From assembly GCA_041395665.1 (NCBI GenBank), contig JAWLAB010000003.1:310001-374000 (forward strand): DNA of 64,000 nt. The letters run 5' to 3'. The DNA comes from Pseudomonadales bacterium. Lineage in GTDB: Bacteria; Pseudomonadota; Gammaproteobacteria; Pseudomonadales; UBA7239. A program made the translations under genes and the position numbers. Every line of letters begins with the position of its first letter. The first letter of the stretch is position 1. Shown in pieces: positions 10,073 to 20,047 of this stretch. The notes under the pieces are model-generated. The model had not been told where the DNA came from. It searched no databases and saw only the letters and a program-made list of their open reading frames with translations.

Positions 10073-11990
10073 TTAACTGGCTTCCTGTTCCAGTTGTTCT
10101 TGCAATGTAAACCATTCCACTTCATGCGCTTCTATGTTTTGTCGAATACTCGCCTGCTCTAACAACAAAGCCTGCAAACGGTTTTTCTGCTCAACTTCAT
10201 ATAGTGCCGAATCAGCAAGCTGCGCGTCAATAGCAGATAACTGCGTTTGCAATTGGGCAATCTGCTTTTCCAACTGACCGGCTTTTTTACGCACCGCTGC
10301 TAGTTTTTCACGCGCCTGCGCTGATTGCTGTCGCTGTGCCTTGCGATCCACCGGAGGTTCTTTGGCGGCCTTATTTTGCCCTTGCGTTGCTGAGGATGCA
10401 GTTTTAGATGCAGCACCCGAAGATTCACGCTGCAACGTAATGTGATAGTCCTCTAGCGTGCCATCAAACTCCTCGACTCGCCCATCATGCACGCGCCAAA
10501 ACTCATCCACGCTGTTGCGCAATAAATGTCGATCATGCGAAATCACCACCAAAGCACCGTTATAGCCCAACAAGGCTTCCGTTAATGCTTCACGCATTTC
10601 CAAATCCAAATGGTTGGTGGGCTCATCCAACAGTAATAAATTAGGCCGTTGCCACACCACCATTGCCAAGGCCAAACGCGCTTTTTCACCGCCAGAAAAG
10701 GGCGTGATCGGTTCAAGTGCTTTATCACCATGAAAATCAAAACTGCCGAGAAAATTACGGATAACTTGTTCCGTGGCATTCGGTGAAATACGCTGAATAT
10801 GCAGCAGCGCACTTGGCATTGATATCCAAAGCTTCTAATTGATGCTGTGCAAAATAGCCAATAGCAAGATGCTCACCGGCGACACGATCGCCCTGCTGTA
10901 ACGCCAAATCACCAACCAAGGCCTTAATCAGCGTGGACTTACCCGCGCCGTTGACACCGAGCAAACCGATGCGTGAGCCTGGCTGCAAATTCACATGCAC
11001 TTTGTTTAACAAAGGCTTATCACCGTAGCCAATATCTGCATCACGCAAAATTAACAAAGGTGATGAGATTTTATCGCTATCGCGAAATTGAAAATGAAAC
11101 GGAGAATCCACATGCGCAGGGCTAATACGCTCCATGCGTTCCAATTCTTTCAAACGACTTTGCGCCTGTTTGGCTTTTGATGCTTTAGCACGAAAACGAC
11201 GCACAAAATCTTCAATTTCTGCAACGCGGCGCTGCTTCTTATCAAAAGTGTCTTGCTTCTCATCAAGACGAATCACACGCATTTTTTCAAAAGCAGAATA
11301 ATTACCACGATAACTGTTCAGCTGCTGTTGCTCGATATGCACGATATCGCCGACCACATTGTCTAAAAAATCGCGGTCGTGAGAAATAATCAACAAAGTG
11401 CCAGGGTACGCTCTCAACCACTGCTCTAACCACAAAGTGGCTTCAAGGTCTAAGTGGTTTGTCGGCTCGTCGAGCAGCAATAAATCTGACTGCGAAATCA
11501 AGGCTTGCGCGAGATTTAAACGAATACGCCAACCACCCGAAAAACTATGCACAGGCAAGTTGCATTGCGCTTGCACAAAGCCTAAACCGTGCAGCAATTG
11601 TTCAGCGCGATACTCGGCATCGTAGCCGTGCAACACTTCCAAATCGGCATACGCATGCGCCAGTTTATCGTTATCGCCATCGCGTTCAGCTTGCGCAATT
11701 TCCTGTTGCACGCGACGCAACACCACATCGCCATCCAACACATAATCAATCGCCGAACGATCACTGGATGACACTTCTTGTGCCATGTGTGCAATGCGCC
11801 AATTGGGTGGAATTGAAAATGATCCCGCATCCACTTGCATTGAACCCAGCAACAAGGAAAACAAGCTCGATTTGCCGCAACCGTTGCGCCCTGTGACGCC
11901 GACATGCCGCCCAGGGTTAATGGTGAGCGATGCGTTTTCCAGCAGGCACTGCGTACCGCGTTGCAGCGTAATGTTTGAAAGTACGATCAT
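10073..11990 (-). pseudogene. ABC-F ATPase, YheS/Uup-like, with a one-base insertion
   Basis: Two frames together encode a full ABC-F protein. The first (from the ATG at 11990) begins MIVLSNITLQRG and has GRNGCGKSS, FSGGWRIR and LLLLDEPTNHLD, then the second Walker A GVNGAGKST. It leaves frame after LEALDINA. The second frame resumes at SALLHIQRISPNATE with FSGGEKARLAL and another LLLLDEPTNHLD, then a charged coiled-coil tail. The join is explained by one extra base at about 10813-10814 (TT where T is expected on the plus strand). ABC-F proteins act on ribosomes, not in transport. The match is to YheS, including the C-terminal extension. An upstream TTG start at 12068 is less likely. Confidence 0.85.
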
Positions 11991-12010
11991 TATTGGCCTG
12001 CACAAAAAGA

Positions 12011-14365
12011 CTACTGAATACAGTGCGCATTGTATCTTTCTGCACGCCAAAAATACGCTCTGACGCACAGGGCATTTTCAATCTGGACACCTGCCGCCGT
12101 TAAACGCACCGTCACTGCCCCCACTTCTGCCGTATTGATTTGCTGCATACCAAACTCTTGATAACGCCGACTGATCAGCGCAGCAGGATGATGAAAGCGA
12201 TTTTTATAGCCAGCGCTTACCACAACAGTATCGGCATTTACTGCACGCAAAAACGCTGCAGTGGATGAGGTTTTGCTGCCGTGGTGCGGCGCTATCAACA
12301 CATCGGATTTCAAGTCCACACGGCTATCCAATAACGCTGCTTCAGCCTGTTTTTCAATATCGCCAGTCAATAAGATTTTTTTACCGCCTGCCGTTATTTG
12401 AATAACGCAACTGTTGTCATTTTTTTCACGGGAAACACTGTTTGCCTCAATAGGATACAACACACGAAAATCAACACCATCCCAACGCCAATGCATCCCC
12501 GCGTTGCAAGGTAAATACTGTTCACTTTCCAATTTATCTGGTGTTCCAGACCACTTTTGTTTAGTGGGTATTTCTGCCAGTAAACCATTGCGACCACCAG
12601 CGTGATCACTGTCCGCATGACTGATCACCAACATATCAATGATGGAAACTCGTGCATTGCGCAAAGCGGTGGCGACAATGTCCCTACCCGCATCAAAGCG
12701 TTCCGAATGTTTATCGCCCGTGTCGTACACCATGACATGACGCGCGGTGCGCGCCACAATTGCCAAGCCCTGCCCTACATCTAACACGCGCACCTCTACT
12801 TCGCCTTGAGGAAGTTTTACATCCACTGGAAAAATTAATGGCAAACACAAGAGTAAAGAAAACTTTCGCAGCGGTGTTTCTTTTGGCATAAAACACATCA
12901 CGCCCAAGCCTATGACAGACAGCGATGCAGCCACCAAAGAAATACCGCCCATATCCCACTGTTTATCATCAAAACACTGCAAAATGCCTTGCATCGCATA
13001 CCAGTAAATATCGAGCGTCCAACCAGACACTTGCAAGAAAAAATTGGCGCACGCATCAGAAATTGGCATGAGGAGCAATGCCACAAAAGCAAATGGCAAA
13101 GAAAGGAAACTAACCCAAGGCACCGCCAGCATATTTAATGGCAAAGACAATATCGAGACTCTGCTGTAAACAAACAGCAAAACTGGCACCATCATCACAA
13201 ACATAATGGCTTGAATACGGAATGGCTCGCGCACATAACGCCGCCAAAAAGATGAAGTATTTATTGCTGCTTGACTGCTCGCTAGCAGAAGGATTGCTGT
13301 CGCTGCATAAGTAAACCAAAAACTGCTAGACAGCATACTCAGCGGATTAACTATCACCACCAACAACAACGACATCAAGAAAATAAATGAAACCCTAAAC
13401 TTCCCATAAAAAAGCCTTTGCAAAACAGCAACACAAACCATGATGAGAGAACGCTGTGTCGCCACAGAAAACCCAGTAATCAAGGCATAAAAAACAGCAA
13501 AACCTAAAGACACCACACTCGCCCAATGCTCTGCCGGCCAATAGCGCACGGGAAACACTATCCAACAAACAAGGCGTTTACATACCGCATGAAACAGCAA
13601 TACAACCAATACAATATGCAAACCAGAAACTGACAGTAGATGAATGGTTCCACTATCGCGCAAAACCTGCCATTGCGTGCTATCAATATCCGCATAATTA
13701 CCAATCAATAAAGCGGATACTGTACTGCTGGCATACGGACTTAAATTGGCTTGATTGATTGCTGCAGCAATAGTTTGACGCAGTTTCAAAAAAATATTGG
13801 GCTCACTGGGAATGCATTCATCAATCGATTTTACATACCCAGTTGCACGATACTCTTCTTGCAACAGCCATGCTTGGTAATCGTACTGCCCTGTATTGAG
13901 CAAACCACGCGGCGACTTTAATTTGACACGCAAGCGATACACACAAGAAAAATTAGGGAAATTTTCTTGCTCTTGATTCCTCAACGACAAACGCACTTTT
14001 CCGTGCAATTCATTGGCGTAAAAATCAAATTGCCAGCCGTCATTGGATGGGCGAGCAAAATCCATCATTCGCCCAGTAATCTGTAACACACTCCCTTCAT
14101 CATCCTTCTGCAACCACTGAGTGACTGCATGCTGGCCACAGTATGCAGTCCATGCAAAACCTAGAAAAAACCAGCCCATTAAACACAACCAGCGCCAGCG
14201 CATCACCACTAAAGCACCACCAAACAATGCAAAAATGACAATCCATAACTGAGATAGCCACATTGTTCGAAATAGCGCTGCCAAAGCACCCAAAACAAAG
14301 ACAACCGTGAGCATAGAAAGTGAGACAGGATAGCCATCCTGCTTAAACGCAGTGAAACTGAACAC
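12011..14365 (-). CDS. comEC: ComEC/Rec2-type DNA internalisation channel protein
   Basis: About 784 residues with an N-terminal helical pair and DUF4131-like region, then a Competence domain with many membrane helices (SVSGLHIVLV and GFSVATQRSLIM motifs). The C-terminal metallo-beta-lactamase domain has VISHADSDHAGG and APHHGSKTSS. It carries single-stranded DNA through the inner membrane during natural transformation. Start choice: an ATG at 14380 overlaps a GGAGGG Shine-Dalgarno sequence. That sequence sits 7 bases before an in-frame GTG at 14365, which I prefer; an ATG at 14314 is also possible. The gene is followed by yheS and preceded by a kinase gene on the same strand. Confidence 0.9.
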   Translation of the reverse strand: MFSFTAFKQDGYPVSLSMLTVVFVLGALAALFRTMWLSQLWIVIFALFGGALVVMRWRWLCLMGWFFLGFAWTAYCGQHAVTQWLQKDDEGSVLQITGRMMDFARPSNDGWQFDFYANELHGKVRLSLRNQEQENFPNFSCVYRLRVKLKSPRGLLNTGQYDYQAWLLQEEYRATGYVKSIDECIPSEPNIFLKLRQTIAAAINQANLSPYASSTVSALLIGNYADIDSTQWQVLRDSGTIHLLSVSGLHIVLVVLLFHAVCKRLVCWIVFPVRYWPAEHWASVVSLGFAVFYALITGFSVATQRSLIMVCVAVLQRLFYGKFRVSFIFLMSLLLVVIVNPLSMLSSSFWFTYAATAILLLASSQAAINTSSFWRRYVREPFRIQAIMFVMMVPVLLFVYSRVSILSLPLNMLAVPWVSFLSLPFAFVALLLMPISDACANFFLQVSGWTLDIYWYAMQGILQCFDDKQWDMGGISLVAASLSVIGLGVMCFMPKETPLRKFSLLLCLPLIFPVDVKLPQGEVEVRVLDVGQGLAIVARTARHVMVYDTGDKHSERFDAGRDIVATALRNARVSIIDMLVISHADSDHAGGRNGLLAEIPTKQKWSGTPDKLESEQYLPCNAGMHWRWDGVDFRVLYPIEANSVSREKNDNSCVIQITAGGKKILLTGDIEKQAEAALLDSRVDLKSDVLIAPHHGSKTSSTAAFLRAVNADTVVVSAGYKNRFHHPAALISRRYQEFGMQQINTAEVGAVTVRLTAAGVQIENALCVRAYFWRAERYNAHCIQ

Positions 14366-14403
14366 AATGAAACCCTCCATGGTTTCTGTGGTTTTATGAT
14401 GTA

Positions 14404-15144
14404 TTACCGTCCGTCATAATAGCGTGCAATTTTATGTAACCGCTTTTTGTCCTTCGCGTTGAGTTTTTTTATTCCCATGTATTGTTTGTAAAACCATAAA
14501 CGCCAACGCAGAGGAATGCATTCTCTGGCAATCTTATCTAAATGCGCTAAATCTTTAACAATACGGTATTCCAAAAATGGCCACACCCAAAATCGCCCAC
14601 CTGGACAATCAAAGAAATACACATCCAAAGATTCTGTTACCAAAATATTTCGCCAATCCAAATCATTATGCGTAAATTGTTTCTGATGCATGATGCGTGT
14701 GTAGCTCGCTACTTTTTGGGCAATTACCAGAAAGTTAGCTTTTTCAAAAATTAGCTTACTTTTATTTTTAGCGAGACTCTCCAGATCGCTAGCACCCAAC
14801 AACGCAGCCGTGACCAATGCGCCGCGCACAAACCGGCCAGCAATATATTCCTCACCGTAGGCAAGAATTTTTAGTGTTGGAATACCCTGCTGCTGAAACC
14901 AGAACAAATTTTCCCACTCTGCTCGCGCTCGTGAGCGTACAAAATACAAGCGAGTGCGCCGTTTGCCAGGCACGAAGCGCTTCATATAAAACACTTCACC
15001 GTTGATTTCGTGCAGGGTAACCGTGTTACACGGCCCTTTACTTATACGCTTTCCCTGCAAGGCAAGACACTCTTCCATGGTTGCCAAACTATTTCTCAGG
15101 CCTTTCTCATCCGCCAGAGAAGTAACAGTCCATTGTGTTTTCAT
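14404..15144 (-). CDS. Lipopolysaccharide kinase-like protein (Kdo/WaaP family)
   Basis: 246 residues with a eukaryotic-like kinase fold of the Kdo/WaaP type. A lysine in VFYMKRF is the likely ATP-contact residue, QFTHNDLDWRNILV is the catalytic loop (HxDxxxxN), and YFFDCPGGR is the metal-binding Asp segment. Family members phosphorylate heptose or Kdo of LPS inner core at the cytoplasmic face. No waa, lpx or glycosyltransferase gene adjoins it. It sits between comEC and a Ser/Thr kinase, so the substrate is uncertain. Confidence 0.78.
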   Translation of the reverse strand: MKTQWTVTSLADEKGLRNSLATMEECLALQGKRISKGPCNTVTLHEINGEVFYMKRFVPGKRRTRLYFVRSRARAEWENLFWFQQQGIPTLKILAYGEEYIAGRFVRGALVTAALLGASDLESLAKNKSKLIFEKANFLVIAQKVASYTRIMHQKQFTHNDLDWRNILVTESLDVYFFDCPGGRFWVWPFLEYRIVKDLAHLDKIARECIPLRWRLWFYKQYMGIKKLNAKDKKRLHKIARYYDGR

Positions 15145-15163
15145 TTCTTAGTCACTATCACTA

Positions 15164-17479
15164 CTATGAAAAATCACGTGAGTAGGCATCATGTAACGCT
15201 TTCTGCATTTCAGCCGCAGAAGCGTAGCGATTTTCTGGATTTTTTTGCAAAGCTTTTGCAATGATGCGTTTTGCACTAGCAGGTAATTCAGGCCGCACCT
15301 CATCAACGGGCTTGTATTTGCATTGCACAATTTGAAAAGTGAGGTTGGCGATATTATCAGCTTTGAATGGAAGTTCACCCGTCAGTAATTGATAAAAAGT
15401 AACGCCCAAACTAAAAATATCGGTTTGCGAAGTCACTTGCTCACCGCGAATTTGTTCCGGCGACATATACAACGGGCTACCCAATAAATCACCAGTTTTT
15501 GTGCGCGTGGCGGAACCGTCCATAATGCGCGCAATCCCTAAATCCGCCACTTTCACTTCATTGTTTTGTTCGTCGTAAAGAATATTGCTGGGCTTAATAT
15601 CGCGATGAATAATGCCATGTGTGTGTGCACAATACAGCGCATCAGCTGCCATGGTCATGATGTAGTACACCAACTCCACATCCAACAAGTAGCCTTTGTG
15701 TGTATGTGATGACAAGGCAACACCGCCCACATAGTCCATCGCGATATACGCTAAATCATGCTCTTCACCTACATCATGAATTGTCACGATATTGGGATGA
15801 CGCAACTTACCTGCCGCCGTTGCTTCGCGAAAAAAACGCTCCTTAATATTCGGTAATTCCGATGCATCAAATAAATTGTAATGCAGCGTTTTAATGGCAA
15901 CTTGACGGGAAATTTTTGGATCAAAACCCAAATAAACGACGCCCATTGCTCCGCGTCCAATTTCACGCTGAATTTGGTAACGCCCTAAATACTGCCTTGG
16001 CTCTTGTTTAGCCGCAGGTACATTCATTGACTGACGATTACGCGCGGTAGCCACGATGGTGGAATCTTCAAAACCTGCCGTTACTGCAGCACCATCCATC
16101 GTTGGCTGAATTCTTTGCGTCATCTCTTGTTTGCGACTATCGGATTTTTTAAATACTTTTGACCACAACGACTGTGGCTTTTGCACTGTGCGCGCCAACG
16201 CTGTTTTAGCAGCAGGATTAACGGCTGGGTTAACAAGGGGTTTCGCTGCTGGCTGATTAAAAGAGCGCTGCACACACCACAAAAATACCAAGAGATGCCC
16301 AAAGCACAAAAACACCAGCCACTGTGAAATAGGAAACCATTCACGATGTACGCTCAACATAATTTGTTGCGCCAATATCAGCGCCAAAGCCATCAATCCT
16401 GATAGCAACGCCCCCAAGCGCACACTCAGTAATGGCAGCGCAAACAAATAAAATGCCAACGCAATAGAAATACACACATGCAATAATAAAAACGATTTAA
16501 AAGGTGCAGCAAAGCTAGCCTGACTCAAACTAGCAACCGACAACAATAAATCATCAGCATCCAAATCATTTTCTTCGCCAATCACTACCACTTTATTCTG
16601 CAACAAACGCAATGCTGACTGATCTTTAACACTGGATAACGAATAGCGAATGCTCGACGGCAACGAAAAGCCATCATCAATTGAAAAGAAAGGCAAAACC
16701 TCAGCCGCTTTTGATGTAGAAATTAAGGTATCTTGAATTTTTATACCCTGTATCGGCAACCATTCAGGCTTTCGTGCATTCTGTTGCAGAGTAAAAAGCG
16801 CTAAACGCGCATCGTAACGAACAGCGTCTTCACCCTGCCAAAGTAGCGACTTAGACAAAGTACCGCGTTGTGTTTGCGGCGCTGAAATCCCAATTAACTC
16901 ACCTGAGCCATTGGGTAATAACGGTAATGTTTTTCCAAGCAATGATGGCGCAGTGGCGGCATCACTCATCACTTTTGTTCTCAACACACGCTCGTTGGCT
17001 AATAGCGAACGATAGGTAGACATTCTGCCGGCCACCACTCGCAACCACTCTGATGAATCAGCAATTATCGAAGGCTGAGCGTGTTCCAATAAATCATTGA
17101 GACTGTATTCATTCCATAGATTATCGTGCAGTACCAACGCAGCAGCTTTCATGCTACTGGCTTGTAATTGTGCAAGAAACGCCATCATGTCAGCTGCGCC
17201 AGCAGGGTCATGCATGAAACGCTGCATCTCTTTACGCGGGACATCAATTCGAACAAATGTCGGCGCCAGATCATCCATATGGCCTTGTAATCTCACACCC
17301 AGCCGAAACAGCGCTCGATCAATTCCATTAAAGCCAGACAAGCTTGACGAATTTCCAGCCAAGCCTATTGCGAAAAAAAACAGGGAGAACAGTAGCAAAA
17401 AAACTTTGGCATCCAATAACGCCGACAATAATTGCCAGCGTTTATGATGGACTTGCGCCCGAATTTTCACAGCGTTCAC
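15164..17479 (-). CDS. Membrane Ser/Thr protein kinase with CHASE2-like sensor
   Basis: 771 residues. A membrane helix at about 26-44 is followed by an extracytoplasmic CHASE2-like region to about 330 and a cluster of helices (about 335-405). A linker with a short NPAVNPAAK repeat leads to a kinase domain at 500-771. Motifs present: GRGAMGVVYLG, Lys530 in VAIKTL, HRDIKPSN (Asp627), DLG instead of DFG (Asp646) and MSPEQ. It is probably active. It likely senses an envelope signal and phosphorylates cytoplasmic targets. The start is GTG; an alternative GTG at 17470 has a better-placed AGGGTGA ribosome site. No phosphatase or FHA gene is nearby. Confidence 0.85.
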   Translation of the reverse strand: MNAVKIRAQVHHKRWQLLSALLDAKVFLLLFSLFFFAIGLAGNSSSLSGFNGIDRALFRLGVRLQGHMDDLAPTFVRIDVPRKEMQRFMHDPAGAADMMAFLAQLQASSMKAAALVLHDNLWNEYSLNDLLEHAQPSIIADSSEWLRVVAGRMSTYRSLLANERVLRTKVMSDAATAPSLLGKTLPLLPNGSGELIGISAPQTQRGTLSKSLLWQGEDAVRYDARLALFTLQQNARKPEWLPIQGIKIQDTLISTSKAAEVLPFFSIDDGFSLPSSIRYSLSSVKDQSALRLLQNKVVVIGEENDLDADDLLLSVASLSQASFAAPFKSFLLLHVCISIALAFYLFALPLLSVRLGALLSGLMALALILAQQIMLSVHREWFPISQWLVFLCFGHLLVFLWCVQRSFNQPAAKPLVNPAVNPAAKTALARTVQKPQSLWSKVFKKSDSRKQEMTQRIQPTMDGAAVTAGFEDSTIVATARNRQSMNVPAAKQEPRQYLGRYQIQREIGRGAMGVVYLGFDPKISRQVAIKTLHYNLFDASELPNIKERFFREATAAGKLRHPNIVTIHDVGEEHDLAYIAMDYVGGVALSSHTHKGYLLDVELVYYIMTMAADALYCAHTHGIIHRDIKPSNILYDEQNNEVKVADLGIARIMDGSATRTKTGDLLGSPLYMSPEQIRGEQVTSQTDIFSLGVTFYQLLTGELPFKADNIANLTFQIVQCKYKPVDEVRPELPASAKRIIAKALQKNPENRYASAAEMQKALHDAYSRDFS

Positions 17480-17501
17480 CCTGCTCTGACACTACACACT
17501 T

Positions 17502-19436
17502 TTATAGTGCGTCGCCTTCTGGATTCCCTTCGCTATTTTCTGTCGAAGTCTCTCTTCTCTCAATTTTAGCCACTTGACGCAAAGCCTGTTGATACAAAGA
17601 GAAATCATCCGAACCCACTCGCCCATTCATTCCCGTTTGGACGCTGGCATACTCTGAATTGGTTTTATCTGCTTTTACATGATTTACTGCCAATAAATGC
17701 ATCACCACCCAATCACCATCATTCAACTGAAAGGATTGTGTCGCTGCTGCATCTGCAGGGTTAGTATTCAATGTAAATGCCTGTGCCACCAATTCAGCAT
17801 CAGCACCACTCGCTGTATTTGCCTTTTGATTTTCCAATACTTTACGCGTCAATTTTTCTGCGTCGGCAATATCGCTTAGGCTTTTTCCAGATTGCATTTT
17901 CTGTTGAATGGTGTCCACCTGCGCTTTTAACTGACTGGCTGCTTGCTCCGCTTTTAATGCAGCGATAATGTCAGCTTTCACGGATTCCAATGCTTTCGGT
18001 TTTGGCATTTGATGAGATGCCACGCGAATAACTACCGATCGGCCAGCAGACAACTCAATGACTTGGCTATTTCTACCGGAGTCCAGCAAATCCTCAGAAA
18101 ACGCAGCATCGATGACCTTTTGTTGTGCAGCAAGACCTTTTCCGCCGCGACGACCAAAAGGCTCCGTTTTCTTCACTTCCATTTTCAATTCAACCGCAGG
18201 GCCTGCAAGATCGCCTGCGCTGTAAGTGCTATCCGCCACTTGGCTAATTTTCTCTGAATACACCGCATCGGCTTTGTCGTGCGCCAGCTGTTCTTTCAAC
18301 GCAGACTTGCGCTCATCCCATGAAGGGAATGTTGTGTCTTTTTTTCCAAGTAATTTAATAATGTGGTAGCCATAGCGCGTTTTAATGGGTTGAGAAAAAT
18401 CACCCACCTGCGCCAATGCTGCCAACGCTTTTTCAAACTCAGGCTCAAAGACATCACCAGCACTAAACCCAACATCACCACCCATGACGGCAGATTCTTT
18501 GTCGTCAGAATATTTTTTAGCAAGCGCAGAAAAATCACCGCCCTCTTTCAATTTTGCTTCAACCTCATTCAATGTTACTTGTTGCGAGCCATCCGCTTTT
18601 TCTTCAATCATTATGTGCGCAGCGTGGCGCTCAACAGAAGGCTTAAAGGCAGCTGCCTCTTTATCATAGGCTTCTTTAATTTCATCTTCACTGACTTCAG
18701 CTTGATGAGAAAGCTCTTCTTTGTTGAGATCCAAATACTCCAGCACTACGGTTTCTTCTGTCATGAATTCATTCGCATGATCTTTGAAGTACTGCTCAAC
18801 GGCTTTTTCATCCGGTTGGATCTTATCAGCCACTTCTTTTTCAGATAAACGCACGAATTCAAAATTTCTGCTTTGGCCAACTAAAGAAACTGCAGCATCT
18901 ATTTGTTTCTCTGTCACAAAAGCAGTATCTGTAATACCACGCTGTAATTGCTCCATTGCGAGCGCATCATTTAAACGCGCGCGGTATATTGCTGGCGTCA
19001 TACCTGCATTACGCAGTTTTTCTTTAAAAGTATCTGGATCGAAACGCTGCCCATCTTTACTGAACTCCGGTGTGCGCACAATTTCACGATCAATACTGCC
19101 TGGCGCCGCAACCAATTTCATTTTAATCAGCTGTTGCGATAGCAATGTTCTATTGATCAACGACTCGATAGCCGGCTCACGCAGCATTTTATCGGTCAAA
19201 AAAGAGGAATCTATTTTTCCTTTAAACATTTCGCTGTAACGCTCACGCGCCATGCTGACCGCTTGGTTAATTTGCTGTTCACTGATATCGGTGCCATTAA
19301 TAGTGAGTGGCGCTTTAACATTACCGCTGCGACTAAAAAGCGACTCTACCCCCCACAACGCAAACACCACACAAATAAAACCGATAATCACAATAGCAAA
19401 AATGCCCTGCATTTTTTCACGCATTGCTCCAATCAT
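17502..19436 (-). CDS. ppiD: Periplasmic folding factor, PpiD-type peptidyl-prolyl isomerase
   Basis: 644 residues from the ATG at 19436, which has a GAGG ribosome site. The longer frame to 19484 would run into the hupB terminator. A single N-terminal anchor (IFAIVIIGFICVVFALWG) is followed by a SurA-N-like chaperone region, a parvulin domain (HAAHIMIEEK through GYHIIKLL) and a charged C-terminal region. It assists folding of outer-membrane and secreted proteins at the periplasmic face of the inner membrane. The position next to hupB-lon-clpX-clpP-tig is conserved in pseudomonads. Confidence 0.92.
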   Translation of the reverse strand: MIGAMREKMQGIFAIVIIGFICVVFALWGVESLFSRSGNVKAPLTINGTDISEQQINQAVSMARERYSEMFKGKIDSSFLTDKMLREPAIESLINRTLLSQQLIKMKLVAAPGSIDREIVRTPEFSKDGQRFDPDTFKEKLRNAGMTPAIYRARLNDALAMEQLQRGITDTAFVTEKQIDAAVSLVGQSRNFEFVRLSEKEVADKIQPDEKAVEQYFKDHANEFMTEETVVLEYLDLNKEELSHQAEVSEDEIKEAYDKEAAAFKPSVERHAAHIMIEEKADGSQQVTLNEVEAKLKEGGDFSALAKKYSDDKESAVMGGDVGFSAGDVFEPEFEKALAALAQVGDFSQPIKTRYGYHIIKLLGKKDTTFPSWDERKSALKEQLAHDKADAVYSEKISQVADSTYSAGDLAGPAVELKMEVKKTEPFGRRGGKGLAAQQKVIDAAFSEDLLDSGRNSQVIELSAGRSVVIRVASHQMPKPKALESVKADIIAALKAEQAASQLKAQVDTIQQKMQSGKSLSDIADAEKLTRKVLENQKANTASGADAELVAQAFTLNTNPADAAATQSFQLNDGDWVVMHLLAVNHVKADKTNSEYASVQTGMNGRVGSDDFSLYQQALRQVAKIERRETSTENSEGNPEGDAL

Positions 19437-19471
19437 ACGAGCCTCACTAAAAATGGATGCGGCATGGTAAC

Positions 19472-19495
19472 AAAAAAGGCGCATAAAAATGCGCC
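19472..19495 (-). terminator. Rho-independent terminator of hupB
   Basis: On the minus strand, GGCGCAT pairs with ATGCGCC across a four-base loop and is followed by six Ts (plus-strand As 19472-19477). It lies about 50 bases after the hupB stop and before the ppiD start. Confidence 0.85.
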
Positions 19496-19546
19496 TCTCG
19501 TTTATTTTCCTGCTATTTTTCAGCAGATTACAGCATATAGACGCTC

Positions 19547-19819
19547 TCAGTTCAGCGCGTCTTTCAAGCCTTTGCCCGGCTTAAATGAAGGCTGCTTAGA
19601 TGCTTTGATTTCCAGCGCTTCACCTGTCTTTGGATTGCGGCCTGTACGGGCAGCACGCTCTTTCACGGCAAAAGTACCGAAACCAACCAAAGTCACTTGG
19701 TCGTTGTTTTTTAGTGCTTGCGTAATGCTGTCAACAACAGCGTCCAGCGCACGACCGGCTTGCGCTTTGTTCAAATCTGCAGCAGTCGCGATTGCATCAA
19801 CTAATTCTGTTTTATTCAC
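19547..19819 (-). CDS. hupB: DNA-binding protein HU, beta type
   Basis: 90 residues, the full HU length, starting [11 protein letters not shown]. It has the conserved beta-arm segment ([22 protein letters not shown]) and the DNA-contact Pro in RNP. It is a histone-like nucleoid dimer. It has its own promoter and terminator, so it can be expressed apart from lon and ppiD. Confidence 0.96.
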   Translation of the reverse strand: MNKTELVDAIATAADLNKAQAGRALDAVVDSITQALKNNDQVTLVGFGTFAVKERAARTGRNPKTGEALEIKASKQPSFKPGKGLKDALN

Positions 19820-19953
19820 AAATAACCCCTTGGATGTTTTCCATTGAAATTTTGTCTGGGTGGCGTGGCAGTAGCCTACTTATGCACTCGCGGTTTCCTG
19901 TTATCTGCAGCTGACTTACTAGCGTCGCTGCGACTAGCCGGACTACGCAACCA

Positions 19954-19994
19954 GCGAGGGCGGTTTTTATACCCTCGCCACTGCTAAGGGTCAA
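19954..19994 (-). promoter_or_regulatory. hupB sigma70-type promoter with palindrome over the -10
   Basis: Minus strand: a TTGACC -35 box (19989-19994), a 17-base spacer and a TATAAA -10 box (19966-19971). GCGAGGG and CCCTCGC arms (19972-19978 and 19954-19960) form a perfect 7-bp inverted repeat around the -10 box, so this could be an operator. The rest of the 228-base lon-hupB gap holds the leader and a weak AT-rich stretch, with no other feature seen. Confidence 0.7.
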
Positions 19995-20047
19995 GCCAAC
20001 TTTTTACATTCTGCAATATTCATCGCATATTTCTACTGTCAATCCGC

